44,608 nt of DNA from Peptoclostridium sp965368085 (GTDB lineage: Bacteria; Bacillota; Clostridia; Peptostreptococcales; Peptostreptococcaceae). Both the position numbers and the translations under genes were made by a program. The stretch spans positions 1 through 44,608 of the forward strand of contig CBDULP010000019.1 of assembly GCA_965368085.1 (NCBI GenBank). The letters are read 5' to 3'. Shown piece after piece: positions 8,067 to 16,848 of this stretch. The first letter of the stretch is position 1; every line of letters begins with the position of its first letter. Under the pieces are notes generated by a model. The model saw only the letters and a list, made by a program, of their open reading frames with translations. It did not search any database and was not told the DNA's origin.

Positions 8067-10925
8067 TTAATCCAGTATCTCCCTCATGAAATCATCCACC
8101 GAAACCTCCTTCGCCCTCTTTTTAAAATCAAGAGTTTCATATTGTCCAATGGCAAAATGTAAAAGCTCCTTTGAGACATTTTTCATATCATCCAGTTTAA
8201 ACATATCCGCATATTCTCTCATAAGCGCATTCAATATGTCAACCTCCACAGCTTTAAGCTTTTCGTCTTTTACATTCCATCCCTTTACAAAATTTTTTTC
8301 AACTATTCTCATTATTCCTTCAGATATTCCCACTGCCATTCCAAGCAATCCCTCATGTCCGACATGCTGGATTATACGCCCTTCTACTATACCCATCACT
8401 CTGTAGGCGTCAATTGAAATTCCCAGCTTTCTCGCCTTTACAATATCTTCTTCTATTTCATCCTCCAAAAGTTTTGTAAGGCGTTCCTCCCTTTTCAATA
8501 TATTATCTTCTGTATCCACCAGTATTGTTTCTAGCTTTTCAAGAAGCTTTTCATAAACTTCTGGGTTTTTGTCAAGATTCACCTCTATAGCCCTCCTTAT
8601 GGCATTTTCAATTGAATAAGCCCTTACCGCGTTGCCAAGAGAGCTTATTCTACTGCCAAAGTCTCCATCGAATATGCTTATTGGGACAACAATATCTCTA
8701 ATCCCTATATCTGAAAAATATTCGTTCAAAAATCTTTTTCCTTTTCTGCCCATGTACTGCATGTCAAATCCTTCTTCTGGAGAATATGATGCTTTAAGAA
8801 CCGCCTGTATGTGAGAAAACCACTTGAAATCCTCCGTATATTCAAGCATTCCACTCTCTCCCATGAGTTCTTCCATAATTTTAGAAAACTCCCTGTAAAA
8901 AGCTTCGTATTTTGCCCTTTTATGCTTATCACTCATTATTTTTATTATTTTTTCCATGACATTTTCACTTTTAATAAGCTCTTTTATACTTCTGCCAAGC
9001 TCTTTAAGCCTTCTTTTCATGTCTTCTTGAGACAATGCAAATGCGTTGATATTTATATTTTTCAATATTGTGTCTTTTTCTATGAATTCACCTGAATTCG
9101 CCCCGGCATAGTCTGTAAATTCCGAAAACATTTTGCCTCTGCCACTAATGCATCCTATGGATATTGCCCGTTCAGCCTCTTCCTGTGACTTTGCACTGCA
9201 GACGCAGTATACTGCTTTTACATAAGGCATTTCAAAGCTCGAATCAGGTATGTGGTCAATTATCATTATGGCCGTATTTTCCTTCGCGAGGGGCTCTTTG
9301 AACGACTTTAAAAACCTGTTGCATTCATCCGTAAAGTTTCTTTTAGTGTGTATTCCGGTTTTTATATTTTCATCCCCAAGCATGTGGATATGCTTCGTGA
9401 TCATTTCATTGTAAATCATGGCGTCATGTTCATCCTTGCAAATCACCACTCCCTTGAATCCCTGTCTGTACGCAAAATCTGAGTAATGGCCTAAAATATC
9501 AACTGCCTTTTTTTCAATATTCATAGCTGCCGAAGACTCAGTGTCAAAACCGGTTTTCTTGTTTTTTATCACAACCCTTACTATTTCATTTTCACTTACA
9601 GCCTTATCCGGCCCTTTGCAAAGCTCGTTTTGCTCTATCCGTCCCCTACCAGTTTCACACGCGCTGCCGTTCCAATTGAACTTGAAAAACATGCATTTTG
9701 AAAATATTTTTTCCAGCCTGCCTATATGTCCTGCTTTGTGTTCAAACCCGTCAACTATGAATACTATTTTTTTTAATTCCTCAACGCCAAAATTTTCACT
9801 GCAAAAATCCACAAGCCTTTCAATCGCAACCTCATCTATAAAAATCATTCCCATTCCATAATCGGGTATCCCTTCAAATAAAAAGTCTCCTAATCTCTTG
9901 AAATTTCTAATATGCTTTCTAGAAATTGAGGTCATCCTTTCAACAGACTTTTTGACGGTATCCCTTTTGGTTACGATTGCAATTTTATATCCGTTACTTT
10001 TATCACTTTCAAATATACAGCTTGCAAAAGACCTTATCGCCCTGTCTGAATCCGTTCCATAAAACATTTTAAATTCTGCAGATGCTTCCTCTTCAAACTT
10101 TCGGGCAAGCTGTCCCACCCCAATCATCGTGCTAAGGCTCGTAATGTCTTTAGTGCGCTCTCCCGTATCCTGACTGTTTTCAAAACATATCCCATTCTTC
10201 ACAAGCCCCAGCAGGTTCTCCTTAACAAAGGGCTCAGTTTCCCAGTCTCTTGAAGTCCAGCTCCCAAAACCCTTGTACTGATAAATATCATCTGTAATAG
10301 ACCCCATATACCCCTGACTATTCGTATATATTATGTTGATCATTCCCGTTCCTGCAATCCCCGCTTCATATGAGCTTTTAATCAACTTTGAGAAGATATC
10401 CTTTTTTAAGAGCTCTTCGTCAAGCAGGATTTTTTGAGATAGTTGCCTTCTTTCGCATATTACAATGGGGATACCGTTCACAAAAACCACAATGTCAAAT
10501 TCTGTCCTCCCCGTTTCATTTGAGACCTCAAACCCCCTCGTTATCAAGAATTCATTATTATGGCAGTCCTCAAAGTCTATGAATCTGACGCTCCTATATT
10601 CTCTTTCTGCGATTTCCCCTTCAGATTCCAGCTTTACTACCCCTCTTGTCAAAATTTCATAGAGGTTTTCATTTACTGAAACCAGCAACTCTCCTTCTTT
10701 TCTGCCTGGTCTTTTAACCTTTTGAACTGCAGTTTCAATGTCATCATCGCTCATCCACGGATTCAGCCTTTTAAGCGATATGATAAGCCTTTTTTGAAGC
10801 ACTGCATCATCCATGGCCTGCCTTTCTCCCTGCTCTGGAGTAAGCTCTTTTCCAAGTATGTATTCATATGCGCATCTGTCCCTTATATCAAATAGCAATG
10901 TGTATTCTGAATCTCCACTGTTCAT
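8067..10925 (-). CDS. HsdR-derived protein with eroded nuclease and helicase motifs
   Basis: 952 aa, the size of a type I restriction R subunit, with the HsdR N-terminal pattern (VRFIDFED..NNEFLITRGFEV, then FDIVVFVNGIPIVICERR) and an HsdR-like helical C-terminus (GIVEGRIIQHVGHEGLLGMAVG onward). The nuclease D144...E158-x-K has R160 in place of Lys. No GxxGxGKT Walker A loop exists anywhere. The IFIDEVA segment near residue 375 may be a relic of the DEAH box, and the motif VI arginine pair is replaced by ISIGCISGRGK. No hsdM or hsdS lies in the window. ATG 10925 (GGGAGG 6 nt ahead) is preferred; the longer frame would run back through a terminator. An inactive but maintained paralogue is inferred from the intact 952-codon frame. 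Confidence 0.72.
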   Translation of the reverse strand: MNSGDSEYTLLFDIRDRCAYEYILGKELTPEQGERQAMDDAVLQKRLIISLKRLNPWMSDDDIETAVQKVKRPGRKEGELLVSVNENLYEILTRGVVKLESEGEIAEREYRSVRFIDFEDCHNNEFLITRGFEVSNETGRTEFDIVVFVNGIPIVICERRQLSQKILLDEELLKKDIFSKLIKSSYEAGIAGTGMINIIYTNSQGYMGSITDDIYQYKGFGSWTSRDWETEPFVKENLLGLVKNGICFENSQDTGERTKDITSLSTMIGVGQLARKFEEEASAEFKMFYGTDSDRAIRSFASCIFESDKSNGYKIAIVTKRDTVKKSVERMTSISRKHIRNFKRLGDFLFEGIPDYGMGMIFIDEVAIERLVDFCSENFGVEELKKIVFIVDGFEHKAGHIGRLEKIFSKCMFFKFNWNGSACETGRGRIEQNELCKGPDKAVSENEIVRVVIKNKKTGFDTESSAAMNIEKKAVDILGHYSDFAYRQGFKGVVICKDEHDAMIYNEMITKHIHMLGDENIKTGIHTKRNFTDECNRFLKSFKEPLAKENTAIMIIDHIPDSSFEMPYVKAVYCVCSAKSQEEAERAISIGCISGRGKMFSEFTDYAGANSGEFIEKDTILKNININAFALSQEDMKRRLKELGRSIKELIKSENVMEKIIKIMSDKHKRAKYEAFYREFSKIMEELMGESGMLEYTEDFKWFSHIQAVLKASYSPEEGFDMQYMGRKGKRFLNEYFSDIGIRDIVVPISIFDGDFGSRISSLGNAVRAYSIENAIRRAIEVNLDKNPEVYEKLLEKLETILVDTEDNILKREERLTKLLEDEIEEDIVKARKLGISIDAYRVMGIVEGRIIQHVGHEGLLGMAVGISEGIMRIVEKNFVKGWNVKDEKLKAVEVDILNALMREYADMFKLDDMKNVSKELLHFAIGQYETLDFKKRAKEVSVDDFMREILD

Positions 10926-10950
10926 GCCATTCCTCCCATCATTATTTTCA

Positions 10951-10980
10951 TCAAAAAAGCCGCCCTTAAAGGGCGGCTTG
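10951..10980 (-). terminator. Terminator after the PP2C-type phosphatase gene
   Basis: Hairpin AAGCCGCCC/GGGCGGCTT (10957-10979) followed on the minus strand by TTTTGATG. It separates the phosphatase from the HsdR-like gene and shows that the codons encoding KPPFKGGFF upstream of ATG 10925 are terminator sequence, not protein. Confidence 0.85.
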
Positions 10981-10991
10981 AACTTCAAACT

Positions 10992-12188
10992 CTAATAGTA
11001 TTCTATTGAAACTTCCTTCCCAAGCTTTTTAAGCTCGTCTTTTATCCCCTTTATTATGTCAATTTTAGACGCAAGCTCCTCGGGGAAGTCGAAATTTTCA
11101 TGAGCCGGGTTTATTCTCCGGCCTATCATGAATTTTATATGTGTAGCATCGTCAAGCAGCACCTTCAAGAGTAAATATACCCCATTCTTGTGCTTGTCAC
11201 CCTTAAAAAATTCATCCAAATGCCTTATATCCTTGTTGTAGAGCCTTAATATGTCAAGCGCCTTCTTAAGTGTGAGCACACCTTCCGTAACAAGGTCAAC
11301 ACCCTTTATATAAGCTATTGGGGGTATGTCAGCGTGGATATTATCCATGTCGACCTCTACCTCATGCTCTATCTCTCTTGCCACAATCTGTGCGGCGGTT
11401 CCTCCGCACACCACTTTTTTACCGTAAGTGGACATTAGCTTTTTGACAACCTTCTTGTCGTCTTCGATATTAAGCGGAGGCCCTGAAAAAAGTGTGACAA
11501 ATTTCTGCCTTACATACTTGAGCACTATGACCGTAGCATCGTCATAAGGCTTTTCCTGGTAAAGGTGATGGCATGTCGATATTATCCTCTTGGCAGTATT
11601 CAGCGCGCTTATGCTTTTGGGAATCTTTTCAAGGTATTTGGATATGTTCTCAGTCTCCCATGCATAGTTAAGCGCGGCCCCTATGCCTGCATGGGCGACA
11701 CCGTCGCTTATGGCAAGAAGGGTGTCTCCATCTTCAACCTCAAATTCTTCTTCCCTTACCTTCCTGTTTGATATTATCACCTCATTTCCCTTTATTAGCC
11801 TTGACCCCGTTCTGTCCCTCAAGATCACCTCAGGATTGTCGAAATTGGCCACATACACCTTTCCGCTGTCAAGCATGTGTATTATGGTAAAAGTTGAATA
11901 TGCCAGATTCCTGACCTTGCATACAGGCAGTGTATTTATTATTATGTTTACAACCTCTTCTATCGACGAACCGCTTTTCAGCATTGTTATCGCTATTTTA
12001 GACGTCAATGTTGAAAGTATGTTTGCCTTTACGCCCGAACCCAGTCCGTCAGAAAGCACAGCCATTACTCCTCCGTCGTATCTAGCTATTTCAACGCTGT
12101 CGCCGCAGAGCTCCTCACCGCTTTTGTTTATATTCAAATATGCGTAATCTATGAAATTCACTTCATTATTGTCTTTTTTATTCATCAT
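10992..12188 (-). CDS. SpoIIE/PP2C-family serine phosphatase partner of the sensory hydrogenase
   Basis: 398 aa. Residues ~20-230 match a PP2C/SpoIIE phosphatase fold: GGVMAVLSDGLGSGVKAN supplies the metal-binding Asp-Gly, DTLLAISDGVAHAGIG the second Asp, and YDDATVIVLKY the C-terminal metal motif. The remaining ~170 residues, with a GGTAAQIVARE segment, form a tail I cannot assign. It starts 15 nt after the sensory-hydrogenase stop, so the two are one operon. Group C [FeFe]-hydrogenase homologues with PAS domains are known to neighbour PP2C phosphatases in Clostridia and Thermotogae, where a redox/H2 signalling role is proposed. No membrane segment is seen. Confidence 0.82.
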   Translation of the reverse strand: MMNKKDNNEVNFIDYAYLNINKSGEELCGDSVEIARYDGGVMAVLSDGLGSGVKANILSTLTSKIAITMLKSGSSIEEVVNIIINTLPVCKVRNLAYSTFTIIHMLDSGKVYVANFDNPEVILRDRTGSRLIKGNEVIISNRKVREEEFEVEDGDTLLAISDGVAHAGIGAALNYAWETENISKYLEKIPKSISALNTAKRIISTCHHLYQEKPYDDATVIVLKYVRQKFVTLFSGPPLNIEDDKKVVKKLMSTYGKKVVCGGTAAQIVAREIEHEVEVDMDNIHADIPPIAYIKGVDLVTEGVLTLKKALDILRLYNKDIRHLDEFFKGDKHKNGVYLLLKVLLDDATHIKFMIGRRINPAHENFDFPEELASKIDIIKGIKDELKKLGKEVSIEYY

Positions 12189-12203
12189 AGCAATCAGCCT
12201 CTA

Positions 12204-13925
12204 CTAATAATATTCTTTTTCTTTTATAGCAAGTTCTTTAAGACTTGTAAGTATTATCTTTGTTTCAGCCGTACTCTCACCAAGAAGGGAAGCTATTTCC
12301 TGAGCCACACGCATTTGCTTTTCTATAAGGTTTTGGCTTATATCTATTGTCCTGAGCTTCATCTCCTGTATCATCTTCTTCTGGCTCTCGTCTTTTGTAT
12401 TGTCATTCATTATTGCAACCAAGGCATTTTTTTCTTCGACATAGAGTATGTTTTCCATGAGATCCTTGCCGTAGTTTTCCCATACCACCTTTTTCCCTAG
12501 TATGTCCTGCTTGCTGTATGAAACCTCCACAAAATCCCTTATATCCATATAATTGCCCACATATGCCCCTATGAGTTTTTCCCTTGGCTCTCCTATTATC
12601 TTTTGCATTGCCTCGTTTACATCTATTATTTTAAAGTCTTCTCCGACTATTAGGATATAGTTTGGACTTATGTCGAATATGGAGTTGCTGAGCCTGTTTA
12701 GCATTTCATGCATGTATATCCTGCAGTTTTTAGGCTCCGACATGCCCTTGCATATGGCTATTGCCTTTTCCCTGCATGTCTTGTATCCACAAGCCCCGCA
12801 GTTGAGTTCAAGATCCTTTGTTACCTTGCCCATTTTTGCAAGCGCCATTTTTATATCTTCTTCGGTAGCCTTTTTTATCGGAATACCTATTTTTTGGAGC
12901 GGGTTTTCTATATGCATGTTGCTGTATATTGAATCTAGATTCTTGCACTTTCCGTCAAATCTGCCCTCTCTTGCATACTCCCTGACCTTTTGCTCCCTGG
13001 TCACTATTCCTCTTTTTATCCTATAGTCCGGTCCGCCGGCGCATCCTCCGATACACGTTCTTATGTTCGCAAACACATTTTCTATCTCGCCGCTGTATAT
13101 AGCCTTTATGAAATTGTCGCATTCCTGAGTTCCCATTATGTCGACCTTTGTCATTTCACCAATTGGAGATCCCGTACAAGGCGAATCCAGGAACACACAG
13201 CCTTCAGTGTGTACTGCATTGTCGAGCTCGCTTTCATCAAGGCTTGGAATATCGTCTACAGAAGCATGCACCCAGTTTAAAAGCTGGCTGAATGTAAGAA
13301 CCCTGTCTATATAGTCTCTGTTTTGAGGTTCAAGCGCCTCAACTTTTCTGGATATGCACGGCCCTATATGGACAACCTTCGTATCCCGCCCATACTTTTC
13401 CTTTATATACTTTGCATGTATTACCATCGGAGATTCCGAAGGCATTAGATATGGCACCAGCTCTTCATGATATTTTTTTATCATTTGATTTGCACAGTTG
13501 CAGTATGTCGATATTAGAACCTTCTTCTTAGGCGGATCTCCGTTTTTGTTTACACTGGCCTTGTAAAACTCCTTTACCGTTTTTGAAGCCATGCTCATAT
13601 CTTCCACCTTGTAAAAACCAAGCTTCTTTAGCGCCGAGACAAACTGACCCCTGCTCATCCCGTTCAAATCCGAAAATATAAAAGGATCCAAAGATGCCAC
13701 AACATTATAGTTGAGCCTTATATATTCTCTTACCTGGCCTATGTCAGACCTTACCACTATGGCATTGTGTGGACATTCCCTGTAACAGTTTCCACAGGAT
13801 ATGCAAAGATCTTCCACTATTGTAGCTTTATTGTTTTCTATCTTTATAGCTTTTACTGGACAGCTGCTCACACATCTGTAGCAGCCCTTGCATTTTGAAT
13901 CTACAACTTCAAGAAAATTTTCCAT
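12204..13925 (-). CDS. PAS-containing sensory-type [FeFe]-hydrogenase homologue
   Basis: 573 aa. Order: two [4Fe-4S] ferredoxin motifs (Cys 12,15,18,22 and 41,44,47,51), the hydrogenase large-subunit domain (~70-340), a CxxCx4C cluster motif (LNCGACGYKTC, 376-384), and a PAS domain (~415-515) with a helical end. H-cluster signatures are present but diverged: STYCNCA (139-145) replaces TSCCP, GPCISRKVEA replaces MPCxxKxxE (C190 kept), and RTCIGGCAGG (C291, C295) matches the third motif. By alignment, the proton-relay Cys of catalytic enzymes is Tyr141, as expected for group C sensors rather than H2 producers. Start ATG 13925 follows GGAG; a further ATG 18 nt upstream is less likely. Co-operonic with the PP2C phosphatase. 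Confidence 0.85.
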   Translation of the reverse strand: MENFLEVVDSKCKGCYRCVSSCPVKAIKIENNKATIVEDLCISCGNCYRECPHNAIVVRSDIGQVREYIRLNYNVVASLDPFIFSDLNGMSRGQFVSALKKLGFYKVEDMSMASKTVKEFYKASVNKNGDPPKKKVLISTYCNCANQMIKKYHEELVPYLMPSESPMVIHAKYIKEKYGRDTKVVHIGPCISRKVEALEPQNRDYIDRVLTFSQLLNWVHASVDDIPSLDESELDNAVHTEGCVFLDSPCTGSPIGEMTKVDIMGTQECDNFIKAIYSGEIENVFANIRTCIGGCAGGPDYRIKRGIVTREQKVREYAREGRFDGKCKNLDSIYSNMHIENPLQKIGIPIKKATEEDIKMALAKMGKVTKDLELNCGACGYKTCREKAIAICKGMSEPKNCRIYMHEMLNRLSNSIFDISPNYILIVGEDFKIIDVNEAMQKIIGEPREKLIGAYVGNYMDIRDFVEVSYSKQDILGKKVVWENYGKDLMENILYVEEKNALVAIMNDNTKDESQKKMIQEMKLRTIDISQNLIEKQMRVAQEIASLLGESTAETKIILTSLKELAIKEKEYY

Positions 13926-14145
13926 AAAACCATCTCCATACAAAATTCTTATTATATACTATAATATACCTTTTTTATTTTTTTGTCAATTTTTTATCAA
14001 GTTGTATTTATTTTAATACCGTTTTGACATTTACATTTTTTCCATTTATGAATTCATTTAAATTTCAACGTTTATATATATATTATACTATACCATATTA
14101 TATATTTTTTATTCATATAAATTGCTAATTATGCATAATTATAAT

Positions 14146-14901
14146 TCACGCCATTTCCTTCAGGGGTATAATCGAGCCGACATCCAAAAGCTTTTGCCCC
14201 TCGCAGAACACAGCGCTTTTGCCGTTTTTCTCCAAAAAATCCATTATCAAAGAACCGTCTTGGTGATTTAAAATGTCTCCTGCAAAAAAAATCTCATTTT
14301 CAGATACGAGACCGCTGCATCCCCCTATAAATCCATATTCAAACCCGTCTAGTACAATTCCTCCTGCTCTTACCAAAAGACTGTCCACTCCATTTTTTCG
14401 AGCAGATTCATTTATTTTAGAGTCAGCCGTTATTATTGCGTTTTCTCCGACTATGCATATAGAGCATTTGCTATAGCCTTGCTTTACATTTATTTTTTTT
14501 ATGTCTTTACATTCCAATTCCCTTAGGAGAACTTCATCTATATGGCTTAGCTTATGTATTACACGCCTTCCGATAATTGCGGCATTATAGCATATATTGT
14601 CTGGGTATTTAATTTTTGGGGTTTTTTTGCCTCTTACAACTTCAAACCCATGCCTTGAAAGCTCTTTTACATAGTGCTCAAATGATTCTGGAGATACCAC
14701 TACCTTTGAGCCCCCCAAATGGCAAAATGATATGTCGGGATGCCCTGATATGGCTTCATATGTCATTTTTGAGCTGAACCCGTCTACCGTTTCTACGCCC
14801 CTGTCATTGAGAAATCTTTTCATACTTTCAGGCATTCTCGGATCAACTAGCGCAAGCCTTACTTTTTTGCCTGGTATAAACGGGTTTTCAACAAATTTCA
14901 A
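14146..14901 (-). CDS. Uncharacterised DUF6873-like protein downstream of grdB
   Basis: About 251 aa, soluble, no signal peptide. I recognise it only as resembling the DUF6873/GME-fold group; no catalytic motif can be named. Features include a Gly-rich centre (VRAGGIVLDGFEYGFIGGCSG), scattered Cys residues, and repeated Leu/Gly beta-type segments. A TTG start at 14901 is preferred: GGAGG lies 8 nt ahead of it, whereas the TTG at 14916 overlaps that site. A very strong palindromic terminator separates it from grdB, so it may be transcribed independently or by read-through. A link with glycine reductase is only positional. Confidence 0.6.
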   Translation of the reverse strand: MKFVENPFIPGKKVRLALVDPRMPESMKRFLNDRGVETVDGFSSKMTYEAISGHPDISFCHLGGSKVVVSPESFEHYVKELSRHGFEVVRGKKTPKIKYPDNICYNAAIIGRRVIHKLSHIDEVLLRELECKDIKKINVKQGYSKCSICIVGENAIITADSKINESARKNGVDSLLVRAGGIVLDGFEYGFIGGCSGLVSENEIFFAGDILNHQDGSLIMDFLEKNGKSAVFCEGQKLLDVGSIIPLKEMA

Positions 14902-14927
14902 TTGTGTTTCCTCCAAGTTCTGACATT

Positions 14928-14966
14928 TTTAAAGCTGCAGGACACATGTGTCCTGCAGCTTTTATT
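14928..14966. terminator. Strong palindromic terminator after grdEAB
   Basis: Perfect 30-nt palindrome (14932-14961; arms AAGCTGCAGGACACA and its complement) flanked by A/T-rich tracts on both sides. It lies ~30 nt beyond the grdB stop, closing the glycine reductase transcript. Confidence 0.88.
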
Positions 14967-14994
14967 ATATTACTAAAAATATTAAAATTCAAAA

Positions 14995-16305
14995 TTAATC
15001 TTCAAATACAGTCTGTTCACTTATTTCTGTTTGAAGGGCCTTGAGTGATTTTTCAACTATTTTTCTTCTGAGGGCCTTTTCCTCTTCACGGGTAAGGGCT
15101 GGGTCTCCAAGTGGATGAGGTATAGCAACCGCTGGAACTATTCTGTTCGCCCCAACTGTTAGTGCTATAGGTGTAACTGTACATATGTGGACTACCGGTA
15201 TTCCCGATCTTTCTATTTCTTTTACCATCGTTGCACCGCAACGTGTACAAGTCCCTCAGGTAGAAGTCAGTATAACCGCGTCTACTCCGGCTGCCATTAG
15301 TTCTTGAGTGAACTCTTTAGCAAAGTTCTTAGAGCTTGCAACTGCAGTACCGTTTCCAACTGTAGAGTAAAAATATCTGTGAAGCTTTCCTATTACCCCT
15401 TCTCTTTCGAGGTCTCTTAAAACGTCAACCGGTATGACTCTGTCAGCATCTTCATTTGCATATACAGGGTCGTGTCCGCCATGGGCTGTCTCCCAGCCTT
15501 CTGAAGTAAGATCATCTACTCCGTCTATGTCGTATTTTCCATATTTTGAAGCTGAAGACGACTCTATTCTGTCAGGATTTCCCTTAGGAACTATGCCGCC
15601 TGATGTAACTATTGCTATCGTAGCTTTAGAAAGGTCCGCTATTGCCCTTCCAGGTTCAACGTTGTCGAAAACTGGCATTGGATACTCGGTTACATAGTCT
15701 TCGCCTTTAAGCTTCTTGATAAGCATTGCCACAGCTCTTTTTGCTCCTCTGTCTTCCTTGAATCCATTAACCCTTATTCCTCTTTCTATATATCCCTCTT
15801 GCTCTGGAGATCCTATTTCCTCTCCCCTTGCATATTTAAGTGCGAATTTAGCCATTGCCGGCAGAGATTTTCTCATTCCCGCAGCAGAATCAGCTGTTAA
15901 TATCACATATACATATTTTTTGAACATGTCAGCTCCAGGGTTTTCAATATACATTCCCGTCACTGCAGGTATTCCAAGCTCATCCTGAACCGCCTTGGTT
16001 ATTGTTCCAGCTGCGACCCCATATCTTCCTGCATTGAATGCCGGTCCAGCTATAAAGAGGTCAGGATTTGCACCCTTCACCATTTCTAGAACTGCTTTCT
16101 TTGCTTCTTCAAGATTTTCTCCGAAGTAAGAGTCTCCGCACACTACTGCTGCAACTACTTCCGCCTCTTCGCCTAGAAGCTTGTCAAGGTTCTGGCTTAT
16201 AGGCGGAAGTGTTTCAGCTACGAATGGCTTTATATCGGCCTTTTCTTCCCCACCTATTCCTGCAAAGAACTGGTTTATATAATGGACTACTTTTATCTTA
16301 TTCAT
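14995..16305 (-). CDS. grdB: Glycine reductase selenoprotein B (gamma subunit), UGA = Sec350
   Basis: 436 aa when TGA at 15256-15258 is read as selenocysteine; both halves are in one frame and join as ILTST-U-GTCTRCGATMVKEIER, the UxxCxxC active site of GrdB. The Sec attacks the C2 of the glycine Schiff base held by the pyruvoyl group of GrdE and passes a carboxymethyl group to GrdA. A 6-bp hairpin with GGU loop (CGTTGC/GCAACG, 15229-15243) begins 12 nt after the UGA, the right place for a bacterial SECIS. ATG 16305 follows AAGGAGGT. Last gene of grdE-grdA-grdB; no grdC or grdD follows, so component C must be encoded elsewhere. Confidence 0.96.
15229..15258 (-). promoter_or_regulatory. Candidate SECIS element of grdB
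   Basis: From the UGA (15258-15256), a 12-nt spacer leads to the perfect hairpin CGTTGC-GGT-GCAACG. Bacterial SECIS hairpins lie in the coding sequence just after UGA and present a G-U in the apical loop to SelB, as in E. coli fdhF. Spacing and loop match. Equivalent hairpins after the grdA and HesB-like UGA codons are weaker by eye. Confidence 0.6.
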
Positions 16306-16326
16306 GATATGCCTTTACCTCCTTGT

Positions 16327-16803
16327 CTAATCCTTAAATTTGCAAAACTGCTCTCTTATAGATTTCATTTCTTCAACTATCGAGTCAACATCAAGAACCA
16401 TCTCCATCATTCCGATTTGCTCTTCGTAAACTTCTGGATCTACAGCTTCCTTAAATATAGGTTCAACTGCATGATATACTCTTAGTCCCAACTGGACTCC
16501 CGCAAGTGGACCTGCAAACGTAGGGTCCCCTGCTGTTACAGTCTCTGCAGCCAGTCCTGCTGATTCAGCTTCTGCCGCTCCAACTATAACAACCAGGTTC
16601 TCGTCACCATATTGCTCAGTAAAGTTCTTAACCCTGTTTTGGTTTTCTAGGTCCATTGCTCCTGCCGCGGTTCAGACAAAACATTCAGTAGCAGAATAAA
16701 CTACTTCTGCATCAGTGTTTTTGAGGCATTCCGCTATCGCAGGACCTGGTATTCCATCTCTGTCGCCTATTATGACAATCTTCTTTCCATCAAATACAGA
16801 CAT
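16327..16803 (-). CDS. grdA: Glycine reductase selenoprotein A, UGA = Sec44
   Basis: 158 aa, family length, when TGA at 16672-16674 is decoded as selenocysteine. The N-terminus reads MSVFDGKKIVIIGDRDGIPGP and the active site is ATECFVU, with Cys41 and Sec44 forming the CxxU redox pair. The rest (TAAGAMDLENQNRVKNFTEQYG on) is colinear with GrdA. This small protein carries the carboxymethyl-selenoether from GrdB to component C, which releases acetyl phosphate; the oxidised selenide sulfide is re-reduced by thioredoxin. ATG 16803 begins 45 nt after the grdE stop. Without Sec decoding, only the 109-residue C-terminal piece appears as an open frame. Confidence 0.96.
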
Positions 16804-16848
16804 TTCACTACCTCCTCTTTCAATGTTTCTCGGCATGACATACCATTT

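Noticed and set aside
10926..10988. N-terminal extension of the HsdR-like protein
   Set aside because: It would translate the terminator hairpin of the preceding gene; ATG 10925 has GGGAGG at proper spacing.
14995..15228. Separate 77-aa gene after the grdB N-terminal frame
   Set aside because: It is the part of GrdB after selenocysteine; it has no ribosome site of its own and contains the family's C-terminal sequence in frame.
16327..16656. Separate 109-aa gene
   Set aside because: It is the C-terminal part of GrdA after the Sec UGA; the N-terminal 43 residues are encoded upstream in the same frame.
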